From the NCBI GenBank assembly GCA_014529385.2, contig CM043962.1:38097098-38161097 (forward strand): a stretch of 64,000 nucleotides of DNA. Reading direction: 5' to 3'. A model generated the notes under the pieces. It made no database searches, was not told where the DNA came from, and was given only the letters and a program-made list of their open reading frames with translations. Both the position numbers and the translations under genes were made by a program. Source of the DNA: Adiantum capillus-veneris. Its lineage: Eukaryota > Streptophyta > Polypodiopsida > Polypodiales > Pteridaceae. Shown one piece after another: positions 11,880 through 24,124 of the stretch. How positions within the stretch are numbered: position 1 is the stretch's first letter; each line of letters opens with the position of its first letter.

Positions 11880-12357
11880 TCAAAGCACTTCCAATAATAG
11901 CATCCAATTCCATACTACCCCTTGCAATGCATGAATGAAGCAATTTAACAACAAATGTGAGGTCATTGTTCTCACAAACGCCCAGGATTCCTACCTTATA
12001 AACCTACCTGGAAGTATCCCTTCCAACAACATTCGCTAGAAAAGAGGCACTGATTTTCAATTGGTCCATTTACCGCATATGATTGAATGAGAAAAATCCA
12101 TGTGAAGTGGTATGTGTCAAGAAATGCGGTGAAGACTACAAAAGCCTTATCTAATGCCCCACATTGGGAATATATCTGTAGCAGAAGGTTACGTCCCAAA
12201 AGAGCATTGGAGTCGAGCACATGGCAGAGACCCGATGGCAGATGATATGGGCATGGGAACACATGCCATCGACCAAGTCTTTTGACGAAGTATATCGTTG
12301 CAAGAGTGCTGCATAATGCATGCAAGGGCTGCGTATGTCCTTGCCATCTAATTGCAA
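11880..12357 (-). pseudogene. Pentatricopeptide repeat (PPR) protein pseudogene
   Basis: Broken minus-strand frames carry land-plant PPR phrases. 12151-12357 has YAALLQRYTSSKDLVDG. 11996-12325 has NLLLQIYSQCGALDKAFVVF and FTWIFLIQSYAVNGP. 11880-11945 has LHSCIARGSMELDAIIGSAL followed by MNMYENC. PPR proteins bind organelle RNA in a sequence-specific way. Here only about two repeats survive, with frameshifts between them, so a working protein is unlikely. Confidence 0.75.
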
Positions 12358-12640
12358 GCTAACTCAAAGTGGAAGAATGTGACCCGAAATTGGTTTATAG
12401 AGGGGCTTGTCAATATGCACATCGCAACTCTCTTCCAAGCGCTCATCTGCTAGCATCGCCCCTGACAGGTGCATGATGCAAAGTTATCCACTCTCTGAGT
12501 GCAAAGGGTAGTAGCTATCATTTGAATAGACGATGGCAGTGCCCTTTACTCCGGGTGGAGAAAAGCAATTTCCAAATCGCACCCATGATATTATGCACAC
12601 ACTAAAGGGGAATGACAACACGCCTCTCCCTACTTCTACA

Positions 12641-12776
12641 TCTATACTATATATTAAGGAGACTAGTTTTCCAGTGCCACGTGTCAAAGTTTGCTGCATC
12701 CGGTGAGTTCCGGTTTATATGAGTGAGGGGGAGAGGGGGAGAGAGAGAGACCGCCGAAGGCGGCCGGTCATACTAG
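12641..12776 (+). mobile_element. Mini-Helitron, non-autonomous, 136 bp
   Basis: Starts TCTATACTATATATTAAGG and ends CTAG. It lies between A (12640) and T (12777), as Helitrons insert into AT. A GC-rich hairpin (GACCG-CC / GG-CGG-CCGGTC around a GAAG loop, 12749-12770) precedes the CTAG end. These are the three structural hallmarks of a Helitron; no protein is encoded. It lies about 0.74 kb upstream of the GT47 gene start codon. A second related end is at 56061. Confidence 0.65.
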
Positions 12777-13511
12777 TTGTTTCTAAAAAGGCTCTTGCCA
12801 CATTAGATGAACGAACCCAGGAAAACACTATGGCATGCCAAAAAGTACGTGACAATTGTGCATCGTGTGACCACTGCCGTCCGATGCGTGCGCAAGCTCT
12901 CTAAAACTTTCTAATTTGGGAGGTCACCTTGAGACGTCACCTCATGCTGGCATAGCCACGTGTCTTCTGTATGTCCAAAATTTTGGCTGGTTTGGCAGTT
13001 ACCTTCATTTTCTGCACTCAGTCCCGAGTTTAAAGTCCAAACACCCAGCGTTTCACTTTGGAAAGAAGAGCCTCCAAGGTAGAAGGAAACCGTAGAAGTG
13101 GGTGCTTCTCCTCACACAGGCGGCAAACCTCCTCCTTGAATCTCGATTCTTGCCGCCGACACCTCGTTAAAGCACGTCGTGTACCACTCTCTCGCCCTCC
13201 CACTATCAGCGCGGTCTCCGGATCCTCTCTCTTCCTGTCCGACTGTTTCTGCTGAAACTCCCGAGTCCCACCGCTAGGTTTTCGATCAGTATGATCGCCA
13301 GAATGATCGGCATTACTGCTGCCTTGATGCTGTAGGCTGCCCATCAATGCCGGCGAGGTTAGTTCTTGGGCGCGGATGAGTGCCTGCTACGCTTGCAAAT
13401 CCGAGCTTTCAGGGCAATCAGAACTGGAGACTTGACCTTGAGCAGATTTGGAGGAATTCGTGCTCCTCGCCGCTGATCTTGTGCTATATTGTTCTACCGC
13501 GCCTCTTTTAC
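12777..13511 (+). promoter_or_regulatory. Promoter and 5' leader of the GT47 gene, with three uORFs
   Basis: No in-frame ATG precedes 13512, but three short upstream ORFs lie in the putative leader: 13291-13335 (14 codons), 13347-13379 (10 codons) and 13376-13435 (19 codons). The second and third overlap as ATGA. If the transcript starts upstream of 13291, initiation at 13512 would need leaky scanning or reinitiation. The transcription start cannot be seen from sequence. The long minus-strand frame at 13030-13347 looks like a chance shadow. Confidence 0.45.
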
Positions 13512-15182
13512 ATGTATCGGCGCAGAATGGAGAAGCCAGTGTGGTCTCTGTCGCGCCTCTACAGTCGCTGCTTCCTCATTCTGGCTGCAATTGGGCTATG
13601 GTGGCTCCTCTTCGTCTTCCACTTCTCCATTGTGGCCCATGAAGTCTCATCTGATTCGCCAGCAGTCACATCCACTGAAGTCCCTCCTCTCCTTCATCCC
13701 CATCAAAAATCTGCAACTCTTCAGAGCAATCTTCCTGAAGAGCCTCCTCAGAGAACAACAGGAGATAACCAGCATGAGAGGCAGAAGGCCCCTTCCCTCC
13801 AGCCCTTCTGGCGTGCCCTTGCCTCGGTCAACAATCAGAGCGATCCGTGTGCAGGAAAGTATGTCTACATGCATGAGCTTCCTTCAGAGTTCAACCAGGA
13901 GCTTCTTGACAACTGCAAGCAGCTTAATCCTTGGGCAAATATGTGCAAATACACAGAGAATGCAGGCCTTGGCCCTGAGCTGGAGGATCCAGAGGGGTCT
14001 CTTCCAAAGAATGGCTGGTTTGCAACTAACCAATTTGCAGTGGATCTGATCTTTCACAACAGAATGAAGCAATATGAATGCTTGACAAGTGACTCGGGCA
14101 AAGCTGCTGCATTATATGTACCTTTCTATGCAGGCCTTGACATAGCCAGGCACCTATGGGGAGCTAATGTTTCTGTGCGAGATGCTGGACCACTAAGATT
14201 AGCAAGCTGGTTGAGGACCAGACCAGAATGGGCAGTTATGGGTGGTCGTGATCATTTTGTGGTAGGGGGCAGAATCACTTGGGATTTTCGGCGGTTAACG
14301 GACGACAATAAGGATTGGGGAAACAAGCTTCTGTACATTCCTGAGGTAATGAACATGTCTATGCTGATGGTTGAGAGAAGCCCTTATCACAAGGATGATT
14401 TCGGTATCCCGTACCCAACCTACTTCCACCCTTCTAGAGATTCAGATGTCGAAGAGTGGCAAGCGCACGTGAGAGCTGTTGAAAGGCCTTTTCTGTTCTC
14501 CTTTGCTGGAGCTCCTCGCCCTGAGCTTGCTACTTCTATAAGAGGGCAGATCATGAGTCAATGTCAACTGTCAAAGCACTGCAACCTATTAGAGTGTGAT
14601 AGAGGTGAGAGTAAGTGCCATGTGCCAACTGTGCTTATGAAGCTCTTTCAGGAGTCGGTGTTCTGTTTGCAACCGCAGGGAGACTCCTACACCCGCCGCT
14701 CTATATTTGATTCTATGATTGCAGGATGCATTCCTGTCTTCTTTCATAATCATTCAGCTTACACCCAATATGTATGGCATTTACCAGCAGATTATAGCAG
14801 CTATTCTGTCTTCATACCAGAGGACGATATACGGGCTGGGAATTTGAGTATTGAGGATGTACTGTTGAAGTTTTCTGAAGCTGAGATTCAGGGGATGAGG
14901 GAGGAGGTGATTCGTCTCATCCCAGGGCTCGTGTACAACGACCCACGGCATCGGCTCAGCAAGTTCAAGGATGCATTTGACCTCACTGTTCAGGCACTAA
15001 CAAAGAAAATAACTGATTTGCGCATACGAATAACAGAGGGCAAGGATGACTTCAAATTATTGGCAGGAGATGATGGGGGCGACATTAGAGAAACAGATCT
15101 GAAATTAAGTCAGAGAGAGGTTAGACAGTGGGAGGGGGAGAGGAGAAATGGAGAGATCGACACTTTGAGCAAACAGGAGTAG
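13512..15182 (+). CDS. Xyloglucan galactosyltransferase, MUR3/KATAMARI1-like (GT47A)
   Basis: Single-exon gene of 556 codons. The start chosen is ATG 13512 (MYRRRMEKPVW); the open frame extends to 13380 but without an ATG. Residues about 20-41 form one hydrophobic segment (CFLILAAIGLWWLLFVFHF), a Golgi type II signal anchor, followed by a Pro-rich stem. The exostosin catalytic domain starts at about residue 111 (DPCAGKYVYMHELPSEFN). It includes GWFATNQFAVDLIF, RDHFVVGGRITWDF and, at about residue 384, FCLQPQGDSYTRRS then AGCIPVFFH, the nucleotide-sugar-binding signature of the clade. MUR3/XLT2 relatives add galactose to xyloglucan side chains in the Golgi. Which acceptor position this paralogue uses cannot be told. 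The length and lack of introns fit the family. Confidence 0.93.
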   Translation: MYRRRMEKPVWSLSRLYSRCFLILAAIGLWWLLFVFHFSIVAHEVSSDSPAVTSTEVPPLLHPHQKSATLQSNLPEEPPQRTTGDNQHERQKAPSLQPFWRALASVNNQSDPCAGKYVYMHELPSEFNQELLDNCKQLNPWANMCKYTENAGLGPELEDPEGSLPKNGWFATNQFAVDLIFHNRMKQYECLTSDSGKAAALYVPFYAGLDIARHLWGANVSVRDAGPLRLASWLRTRPEWAVMGGRDHFVVGGRITWDFRRLTDDNKDWGNKLLYIPEVMNMSMLMVERSPYHKDDFGIPYPTYFHPSRDSDVEEWQAHVRAVERPFLFSFAGAPRPELATSIRGQIMSQCQLSKHCNLLECDRGESKCHVPTVLMKLFQESVFCLQPQGDSYTRRSIFDSMIAGCIPVFFHNHSAYTQYVWHLPADYSSYSVFIPEDDIRAGNLSIEDVLLKFSEAEIQGMREEVIRLIPGLVYNDPRHRLSKFKDAFDLTVQALTKKITDLRIRITEGKDDFKLLAGDDGGDIRETDLKLSQREVRQWEGERRNGEIDTLSKQE

Positions 15183-17130
15183 GTACTCACTTTATCTACC
15201 ATCTCAACGCTGACCCAGCAAGGAGGATCACCCGGCGCCGTTACAAGTTGCTTGAAGGTATGAAGAATGATATTGCCGGAGCATTATCACGTTTGCAAGG
15301 AGATCGATAGCTTTAAATGCCATTCTATTCATCAAGCTATGCAGCTTGGGCCTGGGTTTTGTAGGCATAAAACTGGTGGATGTTTTACACGTCCACATCA
15401 TCTCCGAGGGTTGATGCTTCGTCCAAAGTCGGAGTTGATCTGCTAGAGACATGCAGCTGTGGAGTAAGATCTTACTGCAAGGTGGGTTTGTTGCTGCTGC
15501 AGTAAGTGTTTCTTTGGAATATTACTCTTTACACACAACCCCACAACCATCTTTTGAGTGCCATGTTAAATAGTATGTTCAGGCCTCACCATTTATGGCC
15601 TTATATTCGTTTACATTCATTTCAAAAAGCACGCACCAAATGTGCAAGGCCTCAATTTTTTGTGCAGCTTTTTTACAATTTGTTGGCTATTGCCTTATTT
15701 GTCATTAACTTTCAAAAGGAGGATTAATGGTTTGGTTGTTAATGGGTACATCAGACAGTTAAAATTTTCTTTGTGATTGGGATGGTCCTCCCTTAGGGTG
15801 CTTACATGTTGTGCCACAATGACAATGGTTAAAGATGATAGCATAATGTCCATGATGACATCGTTCAGCACAACATATTGATGAAGCTTTGTTAATGGAC
15901 ATGTTGTGGAGTTTAAAGTAAGGAGTGTGATTGATTTTTTTTGACTCCAAGTATGCAATATTTTGGTTTGTGTTGCATTGCAGGTTTGTATTAGGAGTTT
16001 TAAAAAGGTAGAGAGTTAATCTTGAGCCAGTTTGTATTGCTTGCTTGCTGCCTCGAATGAGAATTGCCAGCTTCTCCCTAAGTGTGGTTGTAGCTGTGAG
16101 TATTGCTCACACCAGCCCCTCTGCACATGGTGCAGAGGCCTATTCGACTCACTCGATGAGTGTCCCCATCTTTTTGACATCTAAAATATGGATTGAGCTT
16201 GTCTTAATGGTAACCCCATATTTATATCATGCAAGAGGATGGGAAGGCCCTTCCTGTCATTTTCCCTCCTTTAGCAATTCAAAATATGGATTGAGCTCAT
16301 TCTAATTATGTCATATTGATTGGTTACCTTGCCTTTTTAGTAACCTTACTGTGATTTCCTTTGCATCAAGAGGATGGAAGACTGGTATGCTCAGTAGTGA
16401 TGACTCCTCTAGGTGGTTAAGTTGACTTCAGTTATGGGAAAAGCTGAGAGTGATGTTTCAGCAGCATCTTTTTGGCCAGTCCAAAGGGCAAAGGCTATAG
16501 AGGTGGGTTCTCTTTTTACTATCGAAAAATCAAAGAAAATTTTTTGGCAGTTGGGAGCTGGGGTGCACTAATACCAAAGAAGGCACAAGAGGGAACCTCG
16601 GCACCACTCCATGCCTGTCCTTGCCCCCTTGTAAGGGTGTTTGTGCAGTGATGGCTTATCTTTTGGTGCTTACACAAATGGTGTCATGGGCCTATCCTTT
16701 CTATTGCCTATTATGGTGATCACATGCATTGCTTGCCTCTACATTGATTCTAACCTACGTTTGCATGCATTGTCGACTTAAAGTTTGAATGTGCTTAAGC
16801 TGAAGGTAAATCTTCTGGTGCACTTCACGATATTGCAAAGTATCCCACAGTAGGCTCATTGATATATGTGAAACTTGACTTTTGTGGTATAGGATGTCAT
16901 CACCATATATGAAGATGCAATGTAGTGTAGTTAATGCTTTTCTAATGCTGGTAATTAATTAATGGGGCCACTACTCGATTGCAAGGCAAAGCAATGGACT
17001 AAAGTAGCGTTGATGATGTGTACACAAGACTTAGGCAATGCTGCTCTTTGAATTTGAGAAGAGGATGCGAGTTTTTGTAATCTTGAATGTTGTGGCGAAG
17101 CATTGTTGAACATTAAAGGCATCACATTTA
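15183..17130. other. 3' flank of the GT47 gene and intergenic DNA
   Basis: The first few hundred bases are probably 3' UTR. An open frame overlapping the gene end (15128-15310) has no family motif. Further right I see no gene, only AT-rich sequence with loosely repeated phrases (aaaatatggattgagct at 16184 and 16281). Confidence 0.55.
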
Positions 17131-17252
17131 TGTGAGAAGTAGCTCGAGCCTCTTCAAGGTCAAGAAATTGTTGTGAGAAGTAGCTCAAGCCACTTCAAGG
17201 TCAAGAAATATTTGTGAGAAGTAGCTCAAACCTCTTCAAGGTCATATATCAA
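17131..17252. repeat. 41-bp minisatellite, 3 copies
   Basis: Units start tgtgagaagtagctc at 17131, 17172 and 17213, giving an even 41-bp period with a few substitutions. Confidence 0.95.
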
Positions 17253-18825
17253 GAGGCAAGACCACATACCTCAAGTATAAGGATACTGAACTCAACAAAT
17301 ATCATCCATAGCCTAAACTATTGTAAATATGCTTAATGTATTTTCCTCACCTTGGAGGGTGATAACATTTGTCAGTAGCTTGATTGAAGCCTCTTCTCAC
17401 ACACACTCGCTACCCGTTTTATGGTCCATAACATCAAGTTTAACCAAATCTTCACATGCCTTGTGGCTTGTATGTCGTGCCCATGACCTCCTACAGTGCA
17501 CCTAGCTTCATGAATCATACAGGAGAATGCTTGAATTGTTCTCCTTTTCTGGGCATCCTTTCAATGCGACTCTTGTGCAGCAAGTATACACATTTGTAGC
17601 TACTAGCATGCTGGGAGTTTATTTGCACCACTTTCACCAACCACATTGCAGGAAGAAGCTGTGCATTGGGAACATGGTTGTACTTCAAAGGGGATGTATG
17701 GGAGCATGAGAATTCAAAGAAAACTCATTGACACGTGCATAGGAGCTCCATGTCCAATGTAATTGAAGCTTTATGGCATGGACCTCCCTTCACATGTCAT
17801 CTGTGCAGGACCTGAAAAGATGCCAAATCTAAGTTTGTTGCATAGACTTTAAAATTGCGTGGTAACTCAACTTCATGTAGAAAGGGGATGTATATTTTGT
17901 CCAGAGCATGGTGCTAGCATGGAGTTAGGTTAGTCTTTGAGGTCCCTGGCCTGGCTGCATGGGGCTCTAGACTGAGGCCTTTCTGCCCTCCCTCTCTCTC
18001 CTCCCTTAGCTATCATCCACATGGGCATGGGGAGATGCGATCAAGGGACCGTATCTATCTAGGGCCCTGACATTCATCAGGCACCGTAGATTTTGTCACG
18101 AAAGCAATCTCGAGTACAGAGATTACTTTCGTCCCGTGGCACGTTCACACGCCCAAAACCAATGAAGACACATACATTTCATGAAGATGTGCACGGGCGA
18201 TGTCGTCAGGAGAGATGTCTCATGCTCAAGTTGCGGGTTAGATCTGAGAGGAGGAGGAGGAGGAGGAGGAGGAGGGGATTGGGGGGATTATTACTTTCTG
18301 GAGATATACAATGCTATTCATTCCACCATAGATCCCATGCGCCCATTAATTAATTTCTCTCTTCAGGATTATCTTTTTAGTTTGAACAGACTACTTGTTT
18401 GGTAGGCACAAAGGGTTCTTATGTTCGAGTTTTTCAAGTTTCAATTAAGGGAGTTTGGAAACGTGAAACTTGGTATCTTGATTACATTCAACATTTAAAG
18501 GACTCTTTCTTGTAAGTCCATACTGTCCATTCAATTGTGCCCATATAAAGAGACTCCTTGGTCACAACATTGCGACATAATAAAGGCTTCTTAATAGCTG
18601 CACTTTGGATTGACTAACTTTATTTGAGGGCTTGTCCGAATAGGCATGATGCCAATAGTTTGAATCCAAATTTCTTTAATTGATATATCAATTTTTCCCT
18701 TTCCTTTATTTTCTCTCTATTTCCTTAGAAATTTTCGTGCGCTTGGCTTATTTTATGTATATTTTTATTCAATAACAAACATTCCTCGAAAAGTTGTTTG
18801 GTGATGGGTGTGTAGTAAATTTCAA

Positions 18826-18828
<3 letters not shown>
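17253..18828. other. Intergenic, no gene seen
   Basis: Only a short (GGA)n run at about 18246-18275 stands out. Open frames here are short and carry no recognisable motif. Confidence 0.55.

Positions 18829-18863
<35 letters not shown>
18829..18863. repeat. (CT)n microsatellite
   Basis: Uninterrupted CT dinucleotides. Confidence 0.97.
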
Positions 18864-18867
<4 letters not shown>

Positions 18868-18972
18868 CACAATGTGGGCTCTCTATTGCAATTCTCATCA
18901 CCACGATTTCAGACATTAAGAATCACTTATCAGTCCCATACATAGTACATCACATGTATCTTTGGTCCCACA

Positions 18973-18976
<4 letters not shown>

Positions 18977-19032
<56 letters not shown>
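18977..19032. repeat. (TC)n microsatellite with short CA tail
   Basis: TC dinucleotides followed by a cacatacacacac stretch. Confidence 0.97.
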
Positions 19033-19035
<3 letters not shown>

Positions 19036-19914
19036 TACACACACGCTCACTCACCCTCGTTCGACCACATGAGAATGTTATGTTATATGTATGTTAGCAA
19101 GCAATGTGATGGTTCACCTTACTTTGTAACTAGTTGAAGATGAATGCTACTCATGGAATGGATTTAAGGAGTGCAACATCTTTAACTTCGACTTCAATAT
19201 CCTCAACATAATACTCGAATCATGTTTAAACCTTGAAAGCATCTTGTATTCTTGCATTGGGTGAATTAATTCGTCAGCAATCTAGATTTGAGATCCTAAA
19301 TAAAAACGTGCACGATGTAACCTCAATGCAAACCTAGCGATTTTATCACTTGTTTGAATTAGGAAGAATATTGCATTTCCCTTAGTGATGTTCTACAAAG
19401 GGGGTTACACTCCCAGGAAAGAGGGCTTCCACAGAGTTTGAAAACACCAACACTACTTTAGGTGCAAAGGGATTTCTATTTCAAGTAAGGAAAGCAACTT
19501 TGGATGAAGGAACCAATGGTGGATATGCACAAGAAACTTCTATTTCTTAATTTCACTCTTAGTTTGGTATTCTGTGAGTTTCATAACCTACCGTGGGAAA
19601 GCCTTGCAAATCTCAACAGGGTCTGTAATTAGGTTTTATGATACCCACTTCTTGTTGTGGTCTCGTCCTTTTGCGTTTACTTCGAACTCAATTAGCTGCA
19701 TTGATCTCTCTAGACCTTTAGTTTATTGTATATGAAGCTTCTTTTTCTTTTTATATGAAGGTTTCCTCTCAAGGGAAAAAATTTATTGATGCAAAAACTC
19801 AGCAAGGAGGCTGTACTTTGTTATACAAATCACCAACTAGGAGAGAAGAGGACCTTTAGGCACATAAGTATTTCGACAAGAGAGTATATTTTAGTGCGCG
19901 CTCAACATAGGCAT

Positions 19915-19980
<66 letters not shown>

Positions 19981-21752
19981 GGCCCATACTTTAGAAGATG
20001 CGCAAAAGCTTATGATCGTCTCGGAAAACCTTCTTATGGAAAAGATGTAAATGGAGCCATCATATGGTTAACCCTCGGAAAGAAAACTTTGAGCAAAATA
20101 CACTAAAATTTTCCAAGATTTGTAGGTTTTCACCTTGAAAATCTACTTTTAAAGCTAGATTGCAAATTTTGAAGTGACTAAGCAGTGCTGAACAAGACAT
20201 TGCTTTTCTACATGTAATGATAGTCATCACATCACCAATGTGTTTCCAAACTCGTGCAAATTGTTCACAACACTTGAGCTGAATCATCACAATGAAGAAA
20301 CAATTAAACATGCAATGAAGAAAATATTAAACCACCCTCCTTTTCTCTGATGCCTCAAATCAGCTAGTTTTATGGGATTGCAGCCCCACCTGAATGCCGC
20401 AAGTGTTGAGCCATAGACAGTGCGCTTAAAGCTCCTCGCCTCTACCGCAACCCTCTTGCCAAAAATGCTTTGCATTGCTATGGGGAAATTCTAATTTGCA
20501 ATGCCAAGGGGAGTTGACTCCAAATCTTTGTGGACCCACACACTAAATCAACAATTGAATTACAAGGAGCATACTTTGGCAGAATGACGATCCGCATTGA
20601 GGCGTCCAACTGTGCGTCAGTGTGAAAAAAAACAGCCTGTGGAGTACTTTTAACTGGCTAAAACTGCAAATCCCTAATACTTCCAAGCTAATTAAGTTTA
20701 ACATGTTTCAGCATATAGACCATCAAATCCTTAAGTTTTGACCTTGAAGTCGGGAGAATTTTGTTCTCGGGTTGGAAAAAGTTTTACATAATAGCCAGTG
20801 ACTGGTTAGTCCCCTACTAGCTATTACAAATCCCATGGGAGATCAGGAAAGCTTTGAATAAGCTCGTTTTAAATACACACATCTACAGCTATACTCTAGT
20901 TTACTATTTAAAGGATTCCTTTTTAGCCTAAAAGACTGAATGGTCGCCTGAGCAATGCCATTAATGCTGCAGAATAAATTGTGGATAAAGGCTGCTAATG
21001 ACATGGCAGCTTTTCTCCTATTCTCAAACGGAAACGTGCACCTTCAATGCAAAAGCAACTACAAAAATGAAGAGCAATCCCTACCAGGAAAATCCAAACA
21101 ACCTGCACATTGAAAGCCTTGTCCTCCCACTAGAGTCAAAAGATTAACATCTCGAGCGCTTTGTATGTGAAGCTGCTTTTTTCTATGGTTTCGATATCTT
21201 TTGTCTGCTAGCAGCACAGAGTGACGTAGCCTTGCTAAATATGAAAAGTTTGCTAGCAGTAGAGGTAGAGATGCCGTTTGAGAAGGCTAACTTTATTACC
21301 TCTATCTTTGAAATAAATTGGCATGTGACCAGGCCGGCCAGAAATAACCTGCCAAGAAGATCAAAAAGACATATCCAAAAGGTAACACTATGAGGCTACA
21401 TTCGACGTGAAAATTGTAGAAATCGGCACTTTAATCTGCCATTCCTATGACATGAAAACATGTGAAGGTCAGCCCAGTCTTTTGAACTACAACAAGAGCA
21501 TACATGGCCAGACTCGTCCCCTATTGACCAAGTAACTCAAGCACAACCAAAAGCTAACAATGGCTAGAGCCTATTATGACGAGCTCCAAGAAATCGCCTC
21601 CTCTGCACAGGCATGTGAATGTGCCAGAAAAGCAAGAGGCCCTCAATGCCTCCTTGGCCCAAAATTGTTCCACAGGAACAACTGAAAGGTTGGCACGAGA
21701 CTCGTCGACCACCCCTACCAAAGCAAAAGGACATTGTAATCATTCAAGCACC
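19033..21752. other. Intergenic, with a (CT)n tract at 19916-19979
   Basis: A 64-bp CT tract sits at 19916-19979. I see no gene or mobile element elsewhere. The last part, below 21753, is presumably 3' UTR of the bL25 gene on the minus strand. Confidence 0.55.
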
Positions 21753-22042
21753 TCATTTGCCACCCTTCTCTTTTCCTCCTTTTTCCTTTCCTGCCTTTTC
21801 TGCTACTGGTGCTGTTCCTCCTGGCCCACGTGGACCACCTTCATATCCACTTCCCATAATCTTGCATACAGGTAGAGAATCATCAACGGCCACCAATTTA
21901 ACTGAGGGGTGAACCTTTAGATCACGCAAAAGAACCTTATCCTTCATATCCATTTCTGAGAGGTTAACTTCCACATAAGGTGGAATATGATCAGCTGGAC
22001 ACTTAAACCGCACTGTTCTCTTTATGGTATTAAGGTAGCCAC
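21753..22042 (-). CDS. bL25-family ribosomal protein gene, exon 3 (C-terminus)
   Basis: The last coding exon begins after acceptor CTTTCCTGGCAG in phase 1 and ends with TGA at 21753-21755. It encodes the second half of the bL25 C-terminal (TL5/CTC-type) beta domain: GGYLNTIKRTV, CPADHIPPYVEVNLSEMD and LLRDLKVHPSVKL. A Gly-rich then Lys/Gly/Glu-rich tail (GSGYEGGPRGPGG, KEKGGKEKGGK) follows. The tail is probably an unstructured extension. The exon joins exon 2 within a Gly codon (G|GT). bL25 binds 5S rRNA in the large ribosomal subunit. Confidence 0.88.
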
Positions 22043-23994
22043 CTGCCAGGAAAGAATTTTCAAAGTTAGCAAGGCATTAAATCCAGGGGAATTCAGCAGA
22101 TAGGATAACAGACAGTATGGCACAGGGAGAGAAACTGAATAACAGGATATGTGTGTGTGTGTGTGTGAGAGAAATGAAATGAAATGTTATATTAAACGTC
22201 TTCAAAAGGCCAAAATGACCTATGAGACCAAACTGTTACAAAATTGTGAATCTGATACCATATCTGGGTACAAAAAGACTAGAACAAAAATACTACTACT
22301 AGAATCCATCCTCATCTGCACTCTGGATGTCGAGAGAGTATGGCTCGAATCCTCTGCTGTAGTCTCCGTCGATGCTGCGTAGCCCCTCTCCTCAATCGTG
22401 GCCGTCTGAATCTCCGTAGCTCCAGTGCTCGGTCGACGAGAGTGCCGGTAGTGGTCGAATGAGTGTGGACCGAGCTCTGCAGTGATGGCTGATCCTGAGA
22501 GAGATGAAATTAAATGAAATGTTTGTTTAAGTCTCCAAAAGGTGCGGTATTTACTACTTGGGGCTATTTAAGGATCGTCAACATGGGAAGCTAAGGCATG
22601 GTGTCCCAACCAACGTAGAGCCATGTATCACACTGGTGAAACAAACAAAAATTGTTTCCCATCGACGAGTATCTCAAGTATCGAAGGGTTCACATCTTTT
22701 CTTAATTATTCACCTAAACTATCTCCAGGAAGCCTTTCGTTCTAGGCCTAACATCAGGGTTGTGAATGTCTCCATTAGGAAGAGGTTGCTTCAAAGCTTG
22801 CTTTGAGATCAAATCAGGCAGATGAGGTACTTGCACAGAGCCTATGGACTGGAGCAGAGCGTTTTACTATTTTGCTATGGGACAGGTCACTAGTCTAATA
22901 CATGATATAGTCCTACATTAGTATGCCATGCTGCAAGATCCTCAATGGGTGTCCACTCTTGGAGTCCTCGCCAGGCTATGCTCAACTCTCTGTTCACAAG
23001 AATGGTTCCATAAGTACGCCTCTTATGTCCAGTACGAGACAGCATCTCTTGTCTACCCTGGCAGTGGGATACCTGTCCCAGCAATCTCTGCTCTCTATGG
23101 CGTCTACATAGCTGTCTGGACTCAGTGCTGAAGAGCATATCACCTGTTCTCAGTCATAGTCCCAGTACTGATAAAATCTGACAGCTGAGTTCAACAAGCG
23201 TATAAGCTCAATGGTTACTGTAGATAGGGGAGCGGAAGGGTCCATGCAAAAAAAGCCCTCTGTAGTATGATAGCCATAGATTGACTTCGTCTTGCATGAA
23301 GTGTAACAGTAGTATGTTTTACTTGTGAGGGAAAGGGAGGGCTGCTGGCCGGATCTACTAATAGAGAGCTATAAAGATAGAAGGGAGGAAAGTCTCGAGC
23401 GAATGTTGAATACTACTCAAAAACATGAACCTGACAAAGAGCAGAAAGCCTCCTAAATGGACTAAATTAGAAATTAGAGTCCCAAGTGCCCACAAATACC
23501 AGTGCCCGTAAACAAAAACTCTTCAAGAGAACAGACCCAAATATAGCTAAAATGCTAATATGCCTAAAACCTAGGCAAAAGAGGGTTGACCACAAGAGAC
23601 CAAAACTATTATGTACATTTCAAGAATGCCCCACAATAATCTACCAGAAGGTGATTGTAACAAGTTTCTTTTCTTCTTCCTCAGCATGCGCAACTGCATA
23701 ATCGAATCCATGGCATCGGCATTTCTGCACATTTGTCATTTTCTTGTGTCTTAGTCTATTCAACACACCTTGACTGCTTTGCTCATCTCATATAAAGATA
23801 CTGTAGCAGCTTAACAAAGAAGCTCCTCAGCTACCAACACAGAACTACCACTTGGCAATAATCGCACACTTTGCCCCCTTTTAGATGCAATAAAGAGGAA
23901 TGCTCAAACCATAATTGTGCAGAAATACTGTTTTCTTCATTGCTTTAAAACACCAGGAGACAGCCTTACACGATGAGCAAAGGCAAGGAAAAAC
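22043..23994 (-). other. Intron 2 of the bL25 gene (1952 bp)
   Basis: Bounded by donor G|GTTTTTCC at 23994-23993 and acceptor TGGCAG at 22043, on the minus strand. It contains a (GT)n run at 22151-22167. A roughly 50-bp motif (gagagaaatgaaatgaaatg...) is loosely repeated near 22166 and 22497; these could be ends of a small unrecognised element. No gene was recognised inside. Confidence 0.8.
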
Positions 23995-24124
23995 CTTTTT
24001 TTATGCCTGGGCAGGCATCTCTTCCACGGAAAACAAGAGGAACATTGACTCGGATCTTTGCTTCAGGTGGAGCCCTGATAAAAGTGGCATTTAGAATGGC
24101 ATCTGTACCTGCATGCAAATGAAC
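23995..24124 (-). CDS. bL25-family ribosomal protein gene, exon 2
   Basis: 130-bp exon between acceptor TTTCTTGTCAG and donor G|GTTTTTCC. It reads VHLHAGTDAILNATFIRAPP and then NVPLVFRGRDACPGIKK. This is the start of the bL25 C-terminal domain, where the P-L-V-F-x-G and P-G-x-x-x-G phrases are typical. It enters in phase 0 and leaves in phase 1, matching exons 1 and 3 exactly. Confidence 0.88.

Noticed and set aside
11996-12357. Functional PPR gene
   Set aside because: Only about two repeats remain, spread over different frames with no usable start.
13489-14049. 186-codon plus-strand frame overlapping the GT47 gene
   Set aside because: It is a different frame within the GT47 coding sequence and has no family motif; the exostosin frame explains the region.
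22890-23138. Gene within bL25 intron 2
   Set aside because: Overlapping frames on both strands without motif or start context; probably chance or old repeat.
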